Shown: piece by piece, positions 35,114 through 44,827 of the stretch
Numbering within the stretch: position 1 is the first letter of the stretch
How the letters are laid out: every line of letters starts with the position of its first letter
DNA from: UBA6772 sp965183875
GTDB lineage: Bacteria > Bacteroidota > Bacteroidia > Flavobacteriales > UBA7430
Assembly (NCBI GenBank): GCA_965183875.1
Contig: CBCYMK010000004.1
Coordinates: 1 to 64,000 of the forward strand
Length of the DNA stretch: 64,000 bases
Direction of reading: 5' to 3'
Notes under the pieces: generated by a model
Seen by the model: only the letters and a program-made list of their open reading frames with translations
Database searches by the model: none
Told to the model about the DNA's origin: nothing
Program-made: the position numbers and the translations under genes

Positions 35114-36519
35114 ATGAGAGTGAAATTATTTTCTTTGTTTACCCTAGTAGCAATTTCGTTTTCGGCATTTGCTCAAGACGAGGCGGAGCTGTTAAAATAC
35201 GGTACAGATAAAGATGCTTGCGAGCAAAATTTATCTATTTATACAGAGTTTTATAAGCAGAAAAATTATTCAGATGCTTATAAATCTTGGGTTTATTTAT
35301 TCGACAACGCTCCAAAGCGTACAAAGAATATTTATATACACGGACCTAAAATTATTAAGGGTTTAATTAAAACAGTTACTGAGGAAACTCGTAAAACAGC
35401 TTTAGTAGATTCCTTAATGATGGTTTACGATCAAAGAAATACCTACTATACTGGTCAGGAAGCCTATGTAATAGGTATGAAAGGTGCCGATATGTATAAA
35501 TACATGAAAGGGACCACTGAAGGGATTACAGGCATCTCACGATGTTTTGGCAGAAGCGTTTAATATGGCCGCTAACGAAAGTACTGCTAGAGTATTGAAC
35601 TACTATTTTATTGCTACCACAAAACTAGTGCAAGCAAAAGTACTTAAGGTAGGGGATTTAATTGCTCTATTCTCTGATCTTTCTGGAGTTATAGCTTATA
35701 AAGAAGCAAAATTATCTCAAGATATTTACAACGCTGAACAGAGTGAAGGTCTAAGTTCTAGAGATTCAAAGATTTTGAGAAAGAACAAAAAAGAACTTAA
35801 AACCTTAGGTGATGTAAAAGGGAATTTGGAAAAAAACTTTAGCTCCACATGCTACATGTGAGAAACTAGTTGAGTTGTACACCAAAAACTTTGAGGCAAA
35901 TAAAGAAGATGTTGCTTGGATGAAACGCGCAGCTAAATTGTTAAACAAAAAGGAATGTACAGAGGCTGATATATTCTTTAGTATCTCTGAAGCTCTTTAC
36001 AATATCGATCCTTCGCCATCTGCAGCAGCCAATATGGGAATACGTTCTTTAAAACGTCAAGATTATACCAAGGCTTTAGACTTCTATTCTTACGCTTTAG
36101 ACAACGAAGAAGATAATTTAAATAAAGCTCAATACGCTTATCGTTTAGCTCAAACTTACGGAGCGATGAATAAGAATCAGTCGGCTAAATCTTATGCTTT
36201 AAAAGCTGCTTCATTCCGTTACGGATGGGGAGAGCCTTATATCTTAATTGGAGACCTCTATGCTAAAACTTCTCGTAAGTGTGGTGAGTTACAAACAGAA
36301 TTCCTTAAAAGAGTAGGTTACTGGGCTGCAATAGACAAGTATGAGTATGCTGTAAAAATTGACCCTTCTGTAAAAGCGAAGGCAACAGATAGAATTGTAA
36401 AGTATACAGAACAAATGCCAAGTAAAACAGATATTTTTACAGAAGGTTTGATAGATGTAAAAGTTTACAAAATTGAATGTTGGTATACTGAAACGGTAAA
36501 TGTTAAGGTTCCAGAATAA
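35114..36519 (+). CDS. Periplasmic TPR-repeat protein, two frameshifts
   Basis: About 468 residues when repaired: a signal peptide (ending FSAFAQ), then TPR helices (for example SAAANMGIRSLKRQDYTKAL and NKAQYAYRLAQTYGAMNKNQ). The frame is broken twice. Removing one G from 35522-35524 restores EGLQASHDVLAEAFNMAANE; removing one A from the seven-A run 35830-35836 restores KTLAPHATCEKLVELYTKN. Each repair is the only one needed, so I treat it as a single gene. It lies between the barrel protein and lptC and probably helps outer-membrane assembly; the precise role is unknown. Confidence 0.85.
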
Positions 36520-36549
36520 GTACTTTAGCTTAGCTAAAACAAACTCATT

Positions 36550-37110
36550 ATGAGACTTTATACACACAGTTTAAAAAAAAGCATTGCAGCCCTAGTGGGC
36601 TTTGCAATGCTTTTTTCGTGTAAAACAAATCCTGTAAAAATGGAAGCTCTTTCAAAGGAGCTTAACGAGCCCTCGGTTTCTACCACAGAGGTAGAGTGGT
36701 TTTATACTAAAAATGGAAAAGCTTCTTTTAAATTAAATTCACCAGAAATGTTTCGTTTTGACGGAGAAGAAGCCTACCTTGAATTTCCTATCGGGATAGA
36801 GCTCCAATCCTTTGAGACTTTAGGTGAAAAAGATGCTTACCTTAGGGCTGATTATGCAATACAGCATTTAAAAGACAAGCTTATAGAAGCTAAAGGTAAT
36901 GTGCTTTTACAAAATGTAAAAGGAGAAAAACTAGAAACGGAATATTTAATTTGGGACGAAGCTAAAGAGCTTATTTATACCGACGAATTTGTTAAAATCA
37001 CCAAAGATGGTCAGGTTATAATGGGTGAAGGTTTTGAGTCGGATATATACTTTAGTGAATACACCCTTAAGAAGAGTAGAGGAATAATAAATTTAGATCA
37101 TGCAGAATAA
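36550..37110 (+). CDS. lptC: LPS export ABC transporter periplasmic protein LptC
   Basis: 186 residues. A lipobox-type signal ends LFSCKTN with Cys24, as in Bacteroidota LptC. The beta-taco body carries the typical EVEWFYTKNGKASFKLNSPE, then EAKGNVLLQNVKGEKLETE and IWDEAKELIYTDEFVKIT segments. LptC receives LPS from LptBFG and passes it to the LptA bridge. It is the classic partner of the TPR, barrel and CNNM genes in this operon, and it overlaps the next small gene by 11 bases. Confidence 0.93.
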   Translation: MRLYTHSLKKSIAALVGFAMLFSCKTNPVKMEALSKELNEPSVSTTEVEWFYTKNGKASFKLNSPEMFRFDGEEAYLEFPIGIELQSFETLGEKDAYLRADYAIQHLKDKLIEAKGNVLLQNVKGEKLETEYLIWDEAKELIYTDEFVKITKDGQVIMGEGFESDIYFSEYTLKKSRGIINLDHAE

Positions 37111-37288
37111 AGCACAAAAAATATTTATTTTATTATGGTTGGTGTTTGCGATTTACGCTTTGATAGACGCCTTATACCATATTTTTATTTTAGGTGACCA
37201 CAATAATGGTTTAATGTATTTAGGGGCTTCAGCTTTAGCTTACTTTATGCACCGTGTACGCAAAAAACAATATTCTCAAGAAGATTAA
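37100..37288 (+). CDS. Small membrane protein in the lptC operon
   Basis: 62 residues with two predicted membrane helices (IFILLWLVFAIYALIDALYH and LMYLGASALAYFMH) and a basic C-terminal tail. I do not recognise a family. It overlaps lptC by 11 bases and is followed 6 bases later by the CNNM gene, so it is clearly part of the operon and probably an assembly or regulatory subunit. Confidence 0.8.
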   Translation: MQNKAQKIFILLWLVFAIYALIDALYHIFILGDHNNGLMYLGASALAYFMHRVRKKQYSQED

Positions 37289-37294
37289 CAATTA

Positions 37295-38554
37295 ATGGAC
37301 CCCAGTAGTTTAGCGATAATATTTACCTCTCTTTTACTTTCTGCCTTCTTTTCGGGCATGGAAATAGCTTTTGTTGCGTCTAATAAGCTACACATAGAAT
37401 TAATGAAAAAGCGCGGTGAGTTTAATGCGCGTCTTTTATCACCCTTATTAAAAAGCCCGTCTAGGTTTATTGCCACTATGTTAGTGGGAAATAATATTGC
37501 ATTGGTTATTTACGGTATAGAAATGGCTTTAGTTTTGGAGCCTTTCTTAAGACAGATTACAGAGGTTAATAGCTTAGTGTTGTTCTTGCAAACTATTTTT
37601 TCTACTGCTATTGTTTTGGTAACTGCCGAATTTATCCCCAAGGTTATTTTTTCTTTGAACGCGAATAAGTTTATGAGCTTGTTTGCTGTTCCTACATGGT
37701 TGTTTTACTATTCGCTTTACTTAATTGTTTCTATGGTAGTAAGTATCTCAAACTTTATTCTCAAACACCTAATGGGGGTAAGGCAATTGGATAAAAAAAC
37801 AGCTTTTGGTAGGGTAGACTTACAGCGTTATATTGAAGAGCGTACTGGTGGTGTTCAATCGGTAGCAGAGCAAGACTCAGAAATTCAGATTTTTCAAAAT
37901 GCCCTAGATTTCTCTACTGTAAAAGCGAGAGAATGCATGGTTCCTAGAAATGAAATTGTTGCTATGGAGCTAAATGATAGTATCGAAAATTTACGAGATA
38001 AATTTATTGAAACAGGCTTTTCTAAAATTGTTATTTACCGAGAAAACATAGATCACATTATTGGTTTTACGCACTCATACGAGCTCTTTAAGCAGCCACC
38101 AAACATTCAATCTATACTGTTGCCTATTGCTTTAATTCCAGAAACGATTACTGCAAACGATATTCTCAATTTGTTTATTAAGGAGCGCAAAAGTGTTGCC
38201 TTAGTAGTTGATGAGTTCGGAGGCACCTCGGGCTTGCTTACAGTTGAGGATATAGTAGAAGAAATTTTTGGTGAAATAGAAGATGAACACGATAGTATAG
38301 ATTTGCCCGAGGAAGAAATAGACCCCAACACATTCGTTTTTTCAGGTAGATTAGAAATCGATTATATAAATCAAAAATACCAACTTAATTTACCAGAATC
38401 TGAGGAGTATGAAACCCTTAATGGTTTAGTTGTTTTCTATTGCGAAAGCATCCCTTCTGTAGGTCATTGTATTGAAATAAATGGGTATAATTTTGAAATT
38501 TTAGAGGTTAACAATACTAGAATAGAAAAAGTGCAATTATTACGCAGCCTATAA
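37295..38554 (+). CDS. CNNM/CorC-family (HlyC-like) membrane protein
   Basis: 419 residues. Residues 1-165 form the DUF21 membrane domain (FSGMEIAFVASNKLHIELMK, AFFSG type); residues about 190-315 form a CBS pair (REN-x-IIGFTHSYELFK and the second FLIKERKSVALVVDEFGGTS) and the C-terminal 80 residues form the CorC_HlyC transporter-associated domain. Such proteins take part in Mg/cation handling and, in gliding Flavobacteria, GldE is a close relative. Specific function not certain. Confidence 0.9.
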   Translation: MDPSSLAIIFTSLLLSAFFSGMEIAFVASNKLHIELMKKRGEFNARLLSPLLKSPSRFIATMLVGNNIALVIYGIEMALVLEPFLRQITEVNSLVLFLQTIFSTAIVLVTAEFIPKVIFSLNANKFMSLFAVPTWLFYYSLYLIVSMVVSISNFILKHLMGVRQLDKKTAFGRVDLQRYIEERTGGVQSVAEQDSEIQIFQNALDFSTVKARECMVPRNEIVAMELNDSIENLRDKFIETGFSKIVIYRENIDHIIGFTHSYELFKQPPNIQSILLPIALIPETITANDILNLFIKERKSVALVVDEFGGTSGLLTVEDIVEEIFGEIEDEHDSIDLPEEEIDPNTFVFSGRLEIDYINQKYQLNLPESEEYETLNGLVVFYCESIPSVGHCIEINGYNFEILEVNNTRIEKVQLLRSL

Positions 38555-38578
38555 AAGTGTATTTTTTTTAATAATTTG

Positions 38579-38586
38579 TATATTCG
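38579..38586 (+). promoter_or_regulatory. -7 element for the PpiD-like gene
   Basis: TATATTCG (TAnnTTTG with one mismatch), 31 bases before the ATG at 38617. Confidence 0.4.
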
Positions 38587-38616
38587 CTGACTTGACAAAC
38601 GAAAAACACACTGATA

Positions 38617-40405
38617 ATGATATCACTAGATAATTTAAGAAAGCGTTCTGGTCTTCTTATGGGAGGAATTGGAGTTGCTATGGGAGCATTTCTTTTAGGA
38701 GATTTAATGAGTTCTGGTAGTTCTCTTCTCAACGGAGGGCAAGGCGTAATAGGAGCAGTAAACGATGAAGTTATCGATTACAGAGATTTCGAAACAGAAG
38801 CACAAAACTTAGACCGCATATTTAATTCTCGTCAAGACCGTAATGTTTTGAGAGATAATTTGTGGAACGACAAAGTGAATGATGTGATCATGGGCGAACA
38901 GTACGGCGAATTAGGTTTAGCTATTAGCGCTGAAGAGCTAGCTGGTTTAACTTTTGGTTATAAGTCTGCTGAGATGTCTGCTACAGCAAAACAATTTTTT
39001 GGTGTTACAGGACAAGATGTTACAGCGGCACAATTAGCTGGAGTGATCCAACAAATTCACGATAACGACCCACAACGATGGATGTATTTTGAAAACGTAA
39101 TTCGCAAGGAACGTTTAGGACAGAAATATGTAAACTTAATCCGTCAGGGTTTAAAACGCATCTACAGTTGATGCAGATGTTTACTATAACGAGCAAGGTA
39201 CGCAAGCTAGCGGTCGTTATGTATTTAAAGCATTCGATACCGCTATTGAGGTAACAGAAGCTGAGATAGCGTCATATTATAACGCTCATTTAGAAGATTA
39301 TCCACAAGATGCTAGTCGTGAGTTGAGTATTGCTGTATTCAATATTGCCCCAACTGAGGCTGATAAAAAGGCTACTAAAGCGCGTATTTTAGATTTAGTT
39401 GAGGATAAACAAGTTTACAACAAAACAGCTAAGGTGAACGAAACAGTAAGTGGTTTTAAGACTACTACCGATGTTGCTGCTTATGTAAACAGATATTCTG
39501 ATACATCTTTTGATGCTACCTTTTATGCTGAAGGACAATTGTCTCCTGCTATAGAAACAGAAATGAGAACGGCTGAATTAGGTTTCGTTTTTGGACCTTA
39601 TGAAGAGAACAATAGCTTTAAAATTGCTCGTTTAAACGACCGTCGTAACGATTCTGTTCAAGTAGCAATAATTGAAATTGCAATGGACGCAAGTGAAGAG
39701 ACAGCTAACGAAATTTATGCACAAGCAAGTGAGATGGCTGCAGCTACTGATGTTGAAAGCTTTGAAGCTTTAGCAGATGAAAAAAACGTTGCCTTAACAT
39801 CGTCTACTGTTTTAGATGCTGATAGAACAATCTCTGGATTAGGAGAAGCTCGCAACCTTGTGTTTTGGGCATTCAACGAAAATACTCAAGTAAATATGGT
39901 AAAGCTAGACGACCAAAATAGTCGTATAGTGGTAATGATGTTAGCAGCTATTTCTGAAGAGGGAACTCAAAGCTTAGAAGAGGTAAGTACTCAAATTGAA
40001 ATTGCAGTGAAAAAAGAGAAGAGTGGAGCAGCTTTAATGGCTGAATTCAATAGTAATCTTTCCTCTGCTAAAACGATTGATGATTTAGCTACTGCTATGA
40101 GTTTAACTACAGAACAAGTTAATACAATGGCTTTTTCTTCGAACGCTATTCCTGGTGGATTCGAACCAAATGTAGTAGGTGCTTTTTATGGAATGGAGAA
40201 AGGGCAAATGTCTAATCCTGTTTTAGGAAACAATGGAGTGTATGTTGTATACGCAGATGATTTTATCGCTTCTACAGCTCCAAAAGATTTAACTTCTTTA
40301 AAGAAACAACTAGAAGGTCAATTACAACCTAGAGCAAACTTTGAAGCTACTAATGCGCTTAAAGAGCTTGCTGAGATTGAAGATAACAGAGCTAAATTCT
40401 ATTAG
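38617..40405 (+). CDS. PpiD/SurA-like periplasmic chaperone, frameshifted, apparently without parvulin domain
   Basis: About 595 residues when repaired. An N-terminal membrane anchor (LLMGGIGVAMGAFLLGDLM) precedes a SurA_N-type helical domain (GAVNDEVIDYRDFETEAQN). The frame breaks after LIRQG; removing one A from the AAAA run at 39153-39156 restores LNASTVDADVYYNEQGTQAS. Flavobacterial PpiD proteins have a parvulin domain after KIARL-type sequence and before AIIEI-type sequence; here IARLNDRRNDSV passes directly to QVAIIEIAMDASEE, with no GGDLG-type catalytic segment. So it probably acts as a chaperone without PPIase activity. It ends in a strong terminator. Confidence 0.82.
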
Positions 40406-40424
40406 TCTTTACTTATAACTACAA

Positions 40425-40452
40425 AAAGGCTGCTTCGAAAGAAGCAGCCTTT
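40425..40452. terminator. Bidirectional terminator between PpiD-like and ctp genes
   Basis: A 12-bp perfect stem AAAGGCTGCTTC / GAAGCAGCCTTT with a GAAA tetraloop and T runs on both sides; ends both convergent genes. Confidence 0.9.
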
Positions 40453-40476
40453 TTTTGTTTTTATTTAGCGATGTAT

Positions 40477-42070
40477 TTAGTCCCTCAGTAATTCTACACC
40501 TTTTTGCACGGCTGGGTCTGAATTATTAAGAACGGTAAAGAAGCCTAGATCGTTCCATTTTTGCCTAGCTATACTTGTAGTGAGTCTTTTTATGATCCAG
40601 TCCTTAGATCGGCTTATTTCAGCTTTATTAGTCGGTACCTCGTTGCGTTCTGCTTCTTGGATAAAAGAATCAAATAAATCTTCTGAAACGGTGAAGTCAG
40701 CAGCAAAATGTTTTGGATTAGAAAATGAATTTAAAAAGTCTGTATTCTTATCTACGTAATCGAAAACAAATCCACTTATAAAGTTTGCAGCAAGTACTTT
40801 AAATAACCAATCAGATCTTCCAGTAGTGTCTAAAGGGATAAAGTAGTCTGGTGCTATTCCTCCTCCTCCATATACGATTCTACCCTCATCTGTATAGTAT
40901 TTCAATGAGTCAGCTATTTTAATACTATCCCGCGAATAGAGTTCACCGTTTTCATATCTATTAAGCGACTCTAAATGGTAGGCTTCAGTACCTTTAGAAT
41001 ATGTTTTTTGTATAGATCTCCCCGAGGGGGTATAATAACGTGCTGTGGTAAGTCTAAAAGCCGAACCATCGCTCATTTGACTTTGCTCTTGTACCAAGCC
41101 TTTTCCAAAAGTTCTCCTTCCTACAATGTAGGCTCTGTCGTGGTCTTGTAGTGCACCTGCAACAATTTCGCTAGCCGAAGCCGAACCCTCATCAACTAAA
41201 ACAACTAAGTCTTGCGATTGAAATCCACCGTAACTACTGGCATGGTAAACTTTTTTAGATCTAGAATTCCCTTGGGTATATACAATTTCTCCATAGCTTA
41301 AAAACTCATCTACCATTGCAGTGGCTGCATGTAAATATCCACCTGGGTTGGAGCGCAAGTCTAGGACTAATTTCTTCATCCCTCCATTCTTTAACTTATC
41401 TAAGGCTTGGGTAAACTCAGCATCAGTAGTACCCGAAAATCGATTCACTTTAATATAGCCAATTTCAGCGTCCATTAAATAAGATACATCCACGCTGGTA
41501 ATAGGGATTTTATCTCTAACAATAGTAAACTCGATTAGTTTAGCGCGCTTAGGTCTTTTGATTAATAGTTTCACTTCGGTGCCTTTAGCTCCTCTAAGGT
41601 TTTTAACCACATCGGAATTTGTAAAGCCCACCCCAGCTACATTTAGTGTGTCTACCTTTACAATGCGATCTCCAGAACGAATACCTGCATGTTCAGATGG
41701 CCCTCCAGAAATAGGACTAACAACTACTATAGTATCGTGTTGAATTTTGAAATTCTACACCAATTCCTTCAAAATTTCCTTGCATTCCTTCGGTAATCCC
41801 TTGTAGGTCGTCTACATGTATATAGGTAGAATGTGGATCTAAGCTTTCTAGGGTTTTGGTAATAATATCTTCTTGTAAGCTGTCTAAATCTAACTTGTCT
41901 ACATAGTTGTACTCTAAATATCCTAATAGCTCTACAAGCTTTGGAAACTCGTTGGATGAGTTTAGTTGAATATATGACGGTGCCTTAGAAATGTATTTAC
42001 CCAAATATATTCCTAGTGTAAAAATGAATAGAATTAATAAGGGTCTTTTAAGGATGCTACTATTGTTCAT
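40477..42070 (-). CDS. Carboxy-terminal processing protease (S41 family), frameshifted
   Basis: About 530 residues when repaired. An N-terminal membrane segment (PLLILFIFTLGIYLGKYI) is followed by a helical domain, a PDZ domain (VSPISGGPSEHAGIRSGDRI) and the S41 catalytic domain. The serine is in DEGSASASEIVAGALQD and the lysine in FGKGLVQEQSQM, with LDLRSNPGGYLHAAT between them. The frame breaks after GIGVEFQ at the TTTT run 41745-41748; removing one base gives EFQIQHDTIVVVSPIS. It trims or degrades envelope proteins. The first codons overlap the end of the dCMP deaminase gene. Confidence 0.9.
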
Positions 42071-42519
42071 TTTGTAAGTTCTCCATTGGGATATGTACGA
42101 TTTCTACTCCAGCTTTTTCTAAAAAATCAATACCAGATGTGTCTTTATATTTATGTATAAAAACGACTCTTGTTATACCAGATTGGTACACCTAATTTAC
42201 TGCAGTCTTTACAGGGTGATAAGGTTTGGTATAGGGTGGCACCTTCGGTGCTTTGAGTTGATCGTGCAACCTTAGAGATCGCATTTGCTTCGGCGTGAAG
42301 CACATACCACTTGGTGTCCCCGTCGTTTGTTTCACATACATTTTCAAAACCTGAAGGAGTTCCGTTATAACCATCAGAAATAATCATGCGGTCTTTTACT
42401 ATTAGTGCTCCTACCTGTTTACGTTCGCAATAGGATAGGTTGGCCCACTCCAATGACATCTTCAAATAGGCTATATCGTATTTTTGTTGTTTGTTTTTAT
42501 TTTGACCTGTATGAAGCAT
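42060..42519 (-). CDS. dCMP deaminase, frameshifted
   Basis: Cytidine/deoxycytidylate deaminase family, about 152 residues when repaired; converts dCMP to dUMP for thymidylate synthesis. Zinc motif: YVLHAEANAISKVAR (His and the catalytic Glu) and LSPCKDCSKL (the two Cys). The frame shifts at the CC at 42191-42192; removing one C restores LVYQSGITRVVFIHKYKD and IDFLEKAGVEIVHIP, ending at 42060. The stop then overlaps the ATG of the S41 protease gene by 11 bases, as expected for an operon. The upstream frame alone stops at 42151. Confidence 0.88.
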
Positions 42520-42564
42520 GTATGTTATTTCTGTTAATTACTAATATAATACTAAGAAGTGTGA

Positions 42565-43917
42565 TTAATAGGCATTTTCTTCTCCTCTGATAGCATTAGA
42601 CACCGTTTGTATAACAATTCTGATATCTAAAATTAACGACCAATTTTCTAGGTAGAAGATGTCTAGTTTTACTCTATTGTTAATGTCGGCATTAATTTTA
42701 ATCTCTCCTCTGTATCCTTTAATCTGTGCTAAGCCTGTAATTCCTGGTTTTACAAAATGCCTCACCATATACTTGTTTACACTTTTAGAATATTCTTGTG
42801 TGTGTTGTAGCATATGCGGACGTGGGCCAACAACACTCATGTTTCCAAGCAGAACATTAATAAATTGTGGCAATTCGTCAATGCTGGTTTTTCGCATAAA
42901 CGCTCCCATTTTAGTAATTCTAGGGTCTTCTTTAGTGGCTTGAATTTTATGGGCATCCTCTGTAGTCCTCATCGATCGAAACTTATAACAGCCAAAAGCT
43001 TTTCCATTTAACCCATCTCTATCTTGTTTGAAAAAAATAGGTCCCTTAGATTCCCAACGTATTAACAATGCAATCAAAGGGATTAACCAGGAAAGTAGTA
43101 ATAGTAGTACTAAGCTAGCGAATACAATATCAAATAGTCGTTTTATTAGGCGTCTGAAAACATCGTCTAAGGGTAGTTTTCGGAACGAAATTACAGGTAG
43201 GTAATCGTAGTATTGTACAGCCCCCATTTTTCTAAAAGCCCCTTTATAGTCGGGGACTAATTTTAGTGTAATTAGGTTGTTGTCTGCAAATATTTCATAC
43301 TCTTTGATGAGTTCCTTAGAAACCGAATTCATCGATAGGTAAATTTCGTCGATATTGTTTTCTAGTGCGAACTTAAAGCCCTCTTGGGTGTTGCCAAGGA
43401 ATTTATCTGCCTTGCTGTTAGTGTCGGAAAAGTAACCCTTTAGTCTATACCCTAATTCTAAACGAGAATTGAAATATTTTCGTAGAACAGCAACGCTTTC
43501 ATCTTCCCCAACAATAATAACATTTCTATAGTTCCCCCCAGCAATACGATAACCTTTAAGCAGTAGTACAATACTAAGTTTTGTTAGTACTATAAGAGAG
43601 TAAAGTAAGAGTAGCGTGATGAGTTGATCGTTTACGGCATCGCCTTCTTTAAAGATTCCGAAATAGGTGAAGTAGGCAAGGAAAAAAGTAGAAAATTGAG
43701 CTATTATCAGGTAAACTGCTTTTGAAGGCCGTGCATTTCTATAGAGGTTGTAAAATTGATTGTTGAATGAAATTAACATCCATGCAGCATTAAAGAATAA
43801 TATATAAACCAAGTCTAGGTATAAGCCCGGGTTCATATAATACATTACCCCATTTATAATCGACAGGTCGATTAAGGTCATTACGGGTTTTAGTAAATTG
43901 GAATATCCTCTATGCAC
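42565..43917 (-). CDS. Undecaprenyl-phosphate sugar-1-phosphate transferase (WcaJ/WbaP-like)
   Basis: 450 residues. Four to five membrane helices in the first 120 residues, a CoA-binding-like middle domain, then the bacterial sugar transferase domain: FFKQDRDGLNGKAFGCYKFR, RKTSIDELPQFINVLLG, MSVVGPRPHM and HFVKPGITGLAQIKGYRGE. It starts the polysaccharide by moving a sugar-1-phosphate from a UDP-sugar onto undecaprenyl phosphate. The sugar is not predictable (it may be GlcNAc or another hexose). It is followed 42 bases upstream by the WecG/TagA-like gene. Confidence 0.95.
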   Translation of the reverse strand: MHRGYSNLLKPVMTLIDLSIINGVMYYMNPGLYLDLVYILFFNAAWMLISFNNQFYNLYRNARPSKAVYLIIAQFSTFFLAYFTYFGIFKEGDAVNDQLITLLLLYSLIVLTKLSIVLLLKGYRIAGGNYRNVIIVGEDESVAVLRKYFNSRLELGYRLKGYFSDTNSKADKFLGNTQEGFKFALENNIDEIYLSMNSVSKELIKEYEIFADNNLITLKLVPDYKGAFRKMGAVQYYDYLPVISFRKLPLDDVFRRLIKRLFDIVFASLVLLLLLSWLIPLIALLIRWESKGPIFFKQDRDGLNGKAFGCYKFRSMRTTEDAHKIQATKEDPRITKMGAFMRKTSIDELPQFINVLLGNMSVVGPRPHMLQHTQEYSKSVNKYMVRHFVKPGITGLAQIKGYRGEIKINADINNRVKLDIFYLENWSLILDIRIVIQTVSNAIRGEENAY

Positions 43918-43959
43918 AGTTTTGTTTGTTGGTGGTACAAGCTACGATTTAGAAGCCTG

Positions 43960-44700
43960 CTATTTTTTTAACCAAGCTTTAATTACTAACAATATAAATT
44001 TTGAATTGCCTAGTAAATAGCGTTTCCACATTCTTTGTGGTTCTTGAATAAGTCTGTAAAACCATTCTAGACCTGTATTTTGCATCCATATAGGAGCTCT
44101 TTTAACAAGTCCAGAAACAACATCGAAGCTACCTCCAACGCCCATTACGAAATTCACTTTTGCCAATGTCTTTTTGTGTTTATACAAGAAGTTTTCTTTT
44201 GTGGGAGAACTAATAGCTACAAAAAGTATTTGCGCACCGCTATCGGCAATTTGTTCTGCGATGCCTTCTTCCTCTACTGCAGAAAAATACCCATTTCTAT
44301 AGCCCGCAATGATCGATGAATTGTATTGTTCACTATAGCTATCTACCACTTTTTTAACCACCTCTTCTTTGGCTCCTAAAAAGAATATCTTATATCCTTT
44401 AGTGTATGCCAGCTGTACTAGCTCAGACATCAGGTCTATTCCAGCAACTCTTTCTTTTAAGGCCTGTCCGAGCGTTTTTGAAGCCCATACCACTGCTTGT
44501 CCGTCGGCGTTAATTAAATCGGCTTCGTTTACAGATTGTCTTAATTGCTCATCTTCCTGCATTGCTACAATTTTCCCAGCATTTACCACTACATGGTGCA
44601 GGCTACGGTTTTCAGAAATGCTTCTATCAATTATACTTAGCGTTTCGCTCATAGTATAATTATCAATCGAAGTGTTGAGTATATGTATTCTGTTCGACAT
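43960..44700 (-). CDS. WecG/TagA/CpsF-family glycosyltransferase
   Basis: 246 residues of the GT26 family. Features are NADGQAVVWASKTLGQ, the FFLGAKEEVVKKVVDSY Rossmann segment, GYRNGYFSA and LFVAISSPTKENFLYKHK, with GVGGSFDVVSG near the C-terminus. The family adds ManNAc or ManNAcA to a lipid-linked GlcNAc in ECA and teichoic acid synthesis. WecB and WecC in the same locus make UDP-ManNAcA, which fits this enzyme's donor. Confidence 0.92.
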   Translation of the reverse strand: MSNRIHILNTSIDNYTMSETLSIIDRSISENRSLHHVVVNAGKIVAMQEDEQLRQSVNEADLINADGQAVVWASKTLGQALKERVAGIDLMSELVQLAYTKGYKIFFLGAKEEVVKKVVDSYSEQYNSSIIAGYRNGYFSAVEEEGIAEQIADSGAQILFVAISSPTKENFLYKHKKTLAKVNFVMGVGGSFDVVSGLVKRAPIWMQNTGLEWFYRLIQEPQRMWKRYLLGNSKFILLVIKAWLKK

Positions 44701-44743
44701 TAGTTATAAGGACAATAAAGGTAATAAAACAATCGTTTTATTT

Positions 44744-44759
44744 ATCTTCGCAAAAGTAA
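44744..44759. promoter_or_regulatory. Back-to-back -7 elements for the WecG-like and ligase genes
   Basis: Plus strand 44744-44751 reads TATCTTCG (one mismatch) and minus strand 44752-44759 reads TACTTTTG. The pair is directly abutting and should serve the divergent genes on both sides. Confidence 0.45.
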
Positions 44760-44827
44760 TAAAATTGTTACAGAAGGCTGAGTTTTATCCACTACCAAAT
44801 TATGTTTATTTGTAGAAGGCATTGAAA

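Noticed and set aside
42151..42519. Taking the short 122-residue frame as a complete dCMP deaminase
   Set aside because: The end GVPIWYNKSRFYT is frameshifted; removing one C at 42191-42192 restores a family-like C-terminus that ends at 42060 next to the ctp start.
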